From NCBI GenBank assembly GCA_019420905.1, contig JAHZGH010000012.1:1-32154 (forward strand): a stretch of 32,154 nt of DNA, in the 5' to 3' direction. Below are positions 30,776 to 32,154 of this stretch, in pieces; the stretch's first letter is position 1, and the number at the start of each line of letters is the position of its first letter. The notes beneath the pieces were generated by a model. It had not been told where the DNA came from. It did no database searches and worked only from the letters and a program-made list of their open reading frames with translations. The position numbers were made by a program, and so were the translations under genes. The stretch is from Succinivibrionaceae bacterium. Its GTDB lineage: Bacteria > Pseudomonadota > Gammaproteobacteria > Enterobacterales > Succinivibrionaceae.

Positions 30776-31335
30776 TGCGTAGAGCCGTTTTTTTTGATCG
30801 TGATGGAGTTATAAATATCGATCATGGCTTTGTTGGCAATATAATTGATTTTGACTTTATTAAGGGAGTAAAGCAATCTTTATCAATTATAAAGAAGGCT
30901 TCTTTTATTACTGTTTTAGTGACGAATCAGTCTGGTATTGCGCGAGGCTATTACACGGAGGCTGATTTTAAAAAGCTTTCTCTTTTTATGCAGTCAGAGT
31001 TAGATCTTTATGATGCTAGGTTTGATTTGATTTTATATTGTCCTCATCACCCTCAGGCACTGCTTCCTGAATATAGATGTGATTGCCCGTGTAGAAAACC
31101 TAAGCCAGGGATGATATTGAAGGCTAGTGCTTTATTGGATATAGATTTATCTCAATCAATTATGATTGGAGACCGAGCCTCAGACTTAATGGCTGCGAAG
31201 AGTGCGGGAGTTAAGACTTCTGTTTTACTAGCAGATAATACTAGTAAGGAAATAGAAAAGGTTCCTTTTGCTAGCGTTTTCCCTGATCTTGCTACATATG
31301 TTGATTCGATGAGAAATATTTTCAAAAAAAATTAA
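30775..31335 (+). CDS. gmhB: D-glycero-D-manno-heptose-1,7-bisphosphate 7-phosphatase (GmhB)
   Basis: GmhB removes the 7-phosphate in ADP-heptose synthesis for the lipopolysaccharide inner core. The 186-residue HAD-family product has motif I FFDRDG (D8, D10), motif II TNQSG (50-54), the CRKPKPG lysine and motif IV GDRASD (132-137). The GmhB-specific zinc loop has C89 and H91 in CPHHPQ plus C102 and C104 in CDCPC. This separates it from histidinol-phosphate phosphatase, its close relative. The start is GTG 30775, overlapping the luxS stop (TAGTG). I see no clear terminator behind it. Confidence 0.93.
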   Translation: MRRAVFFDRDGVINIDHGFVGNIIDFDFIKGVKQSLSIIKKASFITVLVTNQSGIARGYYTEADFKKLSLFMQSELDLYDARFDLILYCPHHPQALLPEYRCDCPCRKPKPGMILKASALLDIDLSQSIMIGDRASDLMAAKSAGVKTSVLLADNTSKEIEKVPFASVFPDLATYVDSMRNIFKKN

Positions 31336-31450
31336 CCATAAAGTAAATTTAGGAATAAAATTATCAGTACCTTTTTTATGAAAGGTTGATAAAGTACTTT
31401 ATAAAACATATATGCTGTGGATAAGCTATTAAATTATTTTTCATGGCAAT

Positions 31451-31479
31451 GTGCTAAAGTTACTTTTTTATATTAGAAT
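31451..31479 (+). promoter_or_regulatory. Tentative lpp promoter
   Basis: GTGCTA (31451-31456) and TAGAAT (31474-31479) are 17 bp apart; the -35 is weak (3 of 6). An AT-rich block precedes it. A promoter is required here because lpp stands alone and is usually among the most abundant mRNAs. The exact elements are uncertain. Confidence 0.4.
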
Positions 31480-31539
31480 ACAAAAGGCAATGGAGCATAA
31501 TGCTTCTTTGTTATGTTATAAAAAGTTTTGGAGATAAAA

Positions 31540-31767
31540 ATGAACAAGTTCCAGGCTATGTTAGGCGTTGTTGCCGTTGGTGCTACTGTTTTAGTTGGTT
31601 GCGCTGATACCTCTGCTTTAGAGGCTAAGATCGATGCTATTCAGGCTGATGTTGATGCTTTAAAGGCTCAGCAGTCTAAGTTAGCTAACGATGTTGCTTT
31701 CGTTAAGTCTGATGCTGCCCGTGCTAACGAGCGTTTAGACAACTTAGCTCGTCGTTACAAGAAGTAA
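31540..31767 (+). CDS. lpp: Major outer-membrane (Braun) lipoprotein Lpp
   Basis: Lpp tethers the outer membrane to peptidoglycan. The 75-residue precursor has a signal peptide with lipobox LVGC (Cys21), leaving about 55 mature residues. The body is a continuous heptad-repeat coiled coil (LEAKIDAIQADVDALKAQ and onward). The C-terminus RRYKK ends in the lysine that L,D-transpeptidases join to peptidoglycan (E. coli RYRK). Start is ATG 31540 with GGAG 6 nt before; an ATG four codons earlier overlaps that site. Codon use is strongly biased (GCT, TTA, AAG), fitting high expression. A strong terminator follows. Confidence 0.95.
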   Translation: MNKFQAMLGVVAVGATVLVGCADTSALEAKIDAIQADVDALKAQQSKLANDVAFVKSDAARANERLDNLARRYKK

Positions 31768-31778
31768 TTTCTTCGAGT

Positions 31779-31813
31779 AAAAAAAAAGGCTCATTTAATG
31801 AGCCTTTTTTTTT
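31779..31813 (+). terminator. Strong intrinsic terminator after lpp
   Basis: GGCTCAT (31788-31794) and ATGAGCC (31798-31804), loop TTA, are flanked by a run of A on the left and nine T on the right, extending the stem. The A/T symmetry makes it potentially bidirectional. Confidence 0.95.
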
Positions 31814-32045
31814 AGTTTATCTATCCTGTAGTATAAGCTGTCAATATAGCTAGGCTTATATAAAGCTATATAAGCTTATGGGATTTTTAAGAAAAGCTGA
31901 TTATAAAAAACATCCCTTATTTATTTATTATTTTTTTTATATAATAATCAATATGTTAATAAAATTAAAAATTAAGTGAAGCTATTGGTAACAAGATGAC
32001 ATTTTGTCAAATTGTTAAAAATATTTAAAAAAATTTAGAAAATTG
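31814..32045. other. AT-rich spacer upstream of the presumed rRNA promoter
   Basis: No gene is visible. A perfect inverted repeat TGACA/TGTCA with 3-nt centre lies at 31997-32009. The A/T-rich block 32010-32045, directly before the -35, resembles an UP element. Confidence 0.55.
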
Positions 32046-32073
32046 TTGACAAATAAAATTAACTCTATATAAT
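32046..32073 (+). promoter_or_regulatory. Near-consensus promoter, probably rRNA operon
   Basis: Consensus TTGACA (32046-32051) and consensus TATAAT (32068-32073) are separated by 16 bp, with an A-tract-rich UP-like block immediately upstream. It is among the best promoters in the window. The leader that follows has boxA-like and hairpin elements of rRNA operons, so I assign it to an rrn operon whose 16S gene would start beyond the right edge. Confidence 0.85.
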
Positions 32074-32082
32074 ACTCAATCA

Positions 32083-32154
32083 CCATCTCGCAAGATGGAA
32101 AACAAAAACCTCCGAGCGAGGAAATAAAGTTCTTTAAAAACAAGTACGGACAAT
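32083..32154 (+). promoter_or_regulatory. Probable rrn leader with hairpins and boxA antitermination site (runs off the right edge)
   Basis: The transcript leader holds CCATCT (32083-32088)/AGATGG (32093-32098) with loop CGCA, then CCTC (32109-32112)/GAGG (32118-32121), a boxB-like position. GTTCTTTAAAAA (32129-32140), close to the E. coli rrn boxA TGCTCTTTAACA, comes next, and GGACAAT closes the window, resembling the GACAAT after boxA in E. coli. That order (hairpin, boxA, GACAAT) supports NusB/NusE antitermination of an rRNA operon. No rRNA sequence itself is in the window. Confidence 0.75.

Overview
The window reads as the core transcription/translation region of a low-GC gammaproteobacterium. 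RpoB, RpoC, S12, EF-Tu, L10 and GlnB are close to the Escherichia coli proteins by recalled sequence. GlpX, GmhB, LuxS, Braun lipoprotein and TusDCB fit the same class. AT-rich spacers, heavy TTA/GTA/GTT codon use and lineage-specific additions to RpoB, RpoC and NusG suggest a divergent family. Succinivibrionaceae is my guess, from general resemblance only. Every gene I call is on the + strand.

Layout. (1) 1-3269: AT-rich spacer with phased A-tracts, a strong promoter, tRNA-Tyr, tRNA-Gly, tuf copy 1, then secE-nusG and a terminator. (2) 3403-15048: an L11-type promoter and the rplK-rplA-rplJ-rplL-rpoB-rpoC operon with an L10 leader RNA and several intercistronic hairpins. (3) 15062-16342: ridA and the tRNA sulfur-relay genes tusDCB. 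(4) 16450-20910: the str operon rpsL-rpsG-fusA-tuf copy 2. The rif and str regions, far apart in E. coli, adjoin here and are bracketed by two almost identical tuf genes. (5) 21353-27780: a phosphate operon pstSCAB-phoU-phoB-phoR with overlapping or abutting genes, of a type more like Firmicutes systems than E. coli Pst/PhoR. (6) 28074-31335: glpX, then glnB, a murein-transglycosylase-like lipoprotein, luxS and gmhB. (7) 31540-32154: lpp, a terminator, and a near-consensus promoter with a boxA-like leader. I infer that an rRNA operon begins just beyond the right edge.

How the parts work together. Regions 1, 2 and 4 supply RNA polymerase, its elongation factor NusG, ribosomal proteins, elongation factors, two tRNAs and a Sec translocase subunit. 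They carry the expected autoregulatory leaders (L1, L10 and S7 type, with differing certainty). Region 5 takes up phosphate and senses it through PhoU/PhoR/PhoB. Regions 6 and 7 are metabolic, envelope and signalling genes.

Most of the window is ordinary housekeeping DNA and I see no mobile element, CRISPR array or defence system. The observation most worth following is an insertion of about 150 residues in the beta subunit of RNA polymerase, just after the gate loop. It occurs together with extra N-terminal segments in beta-prime and NusG.
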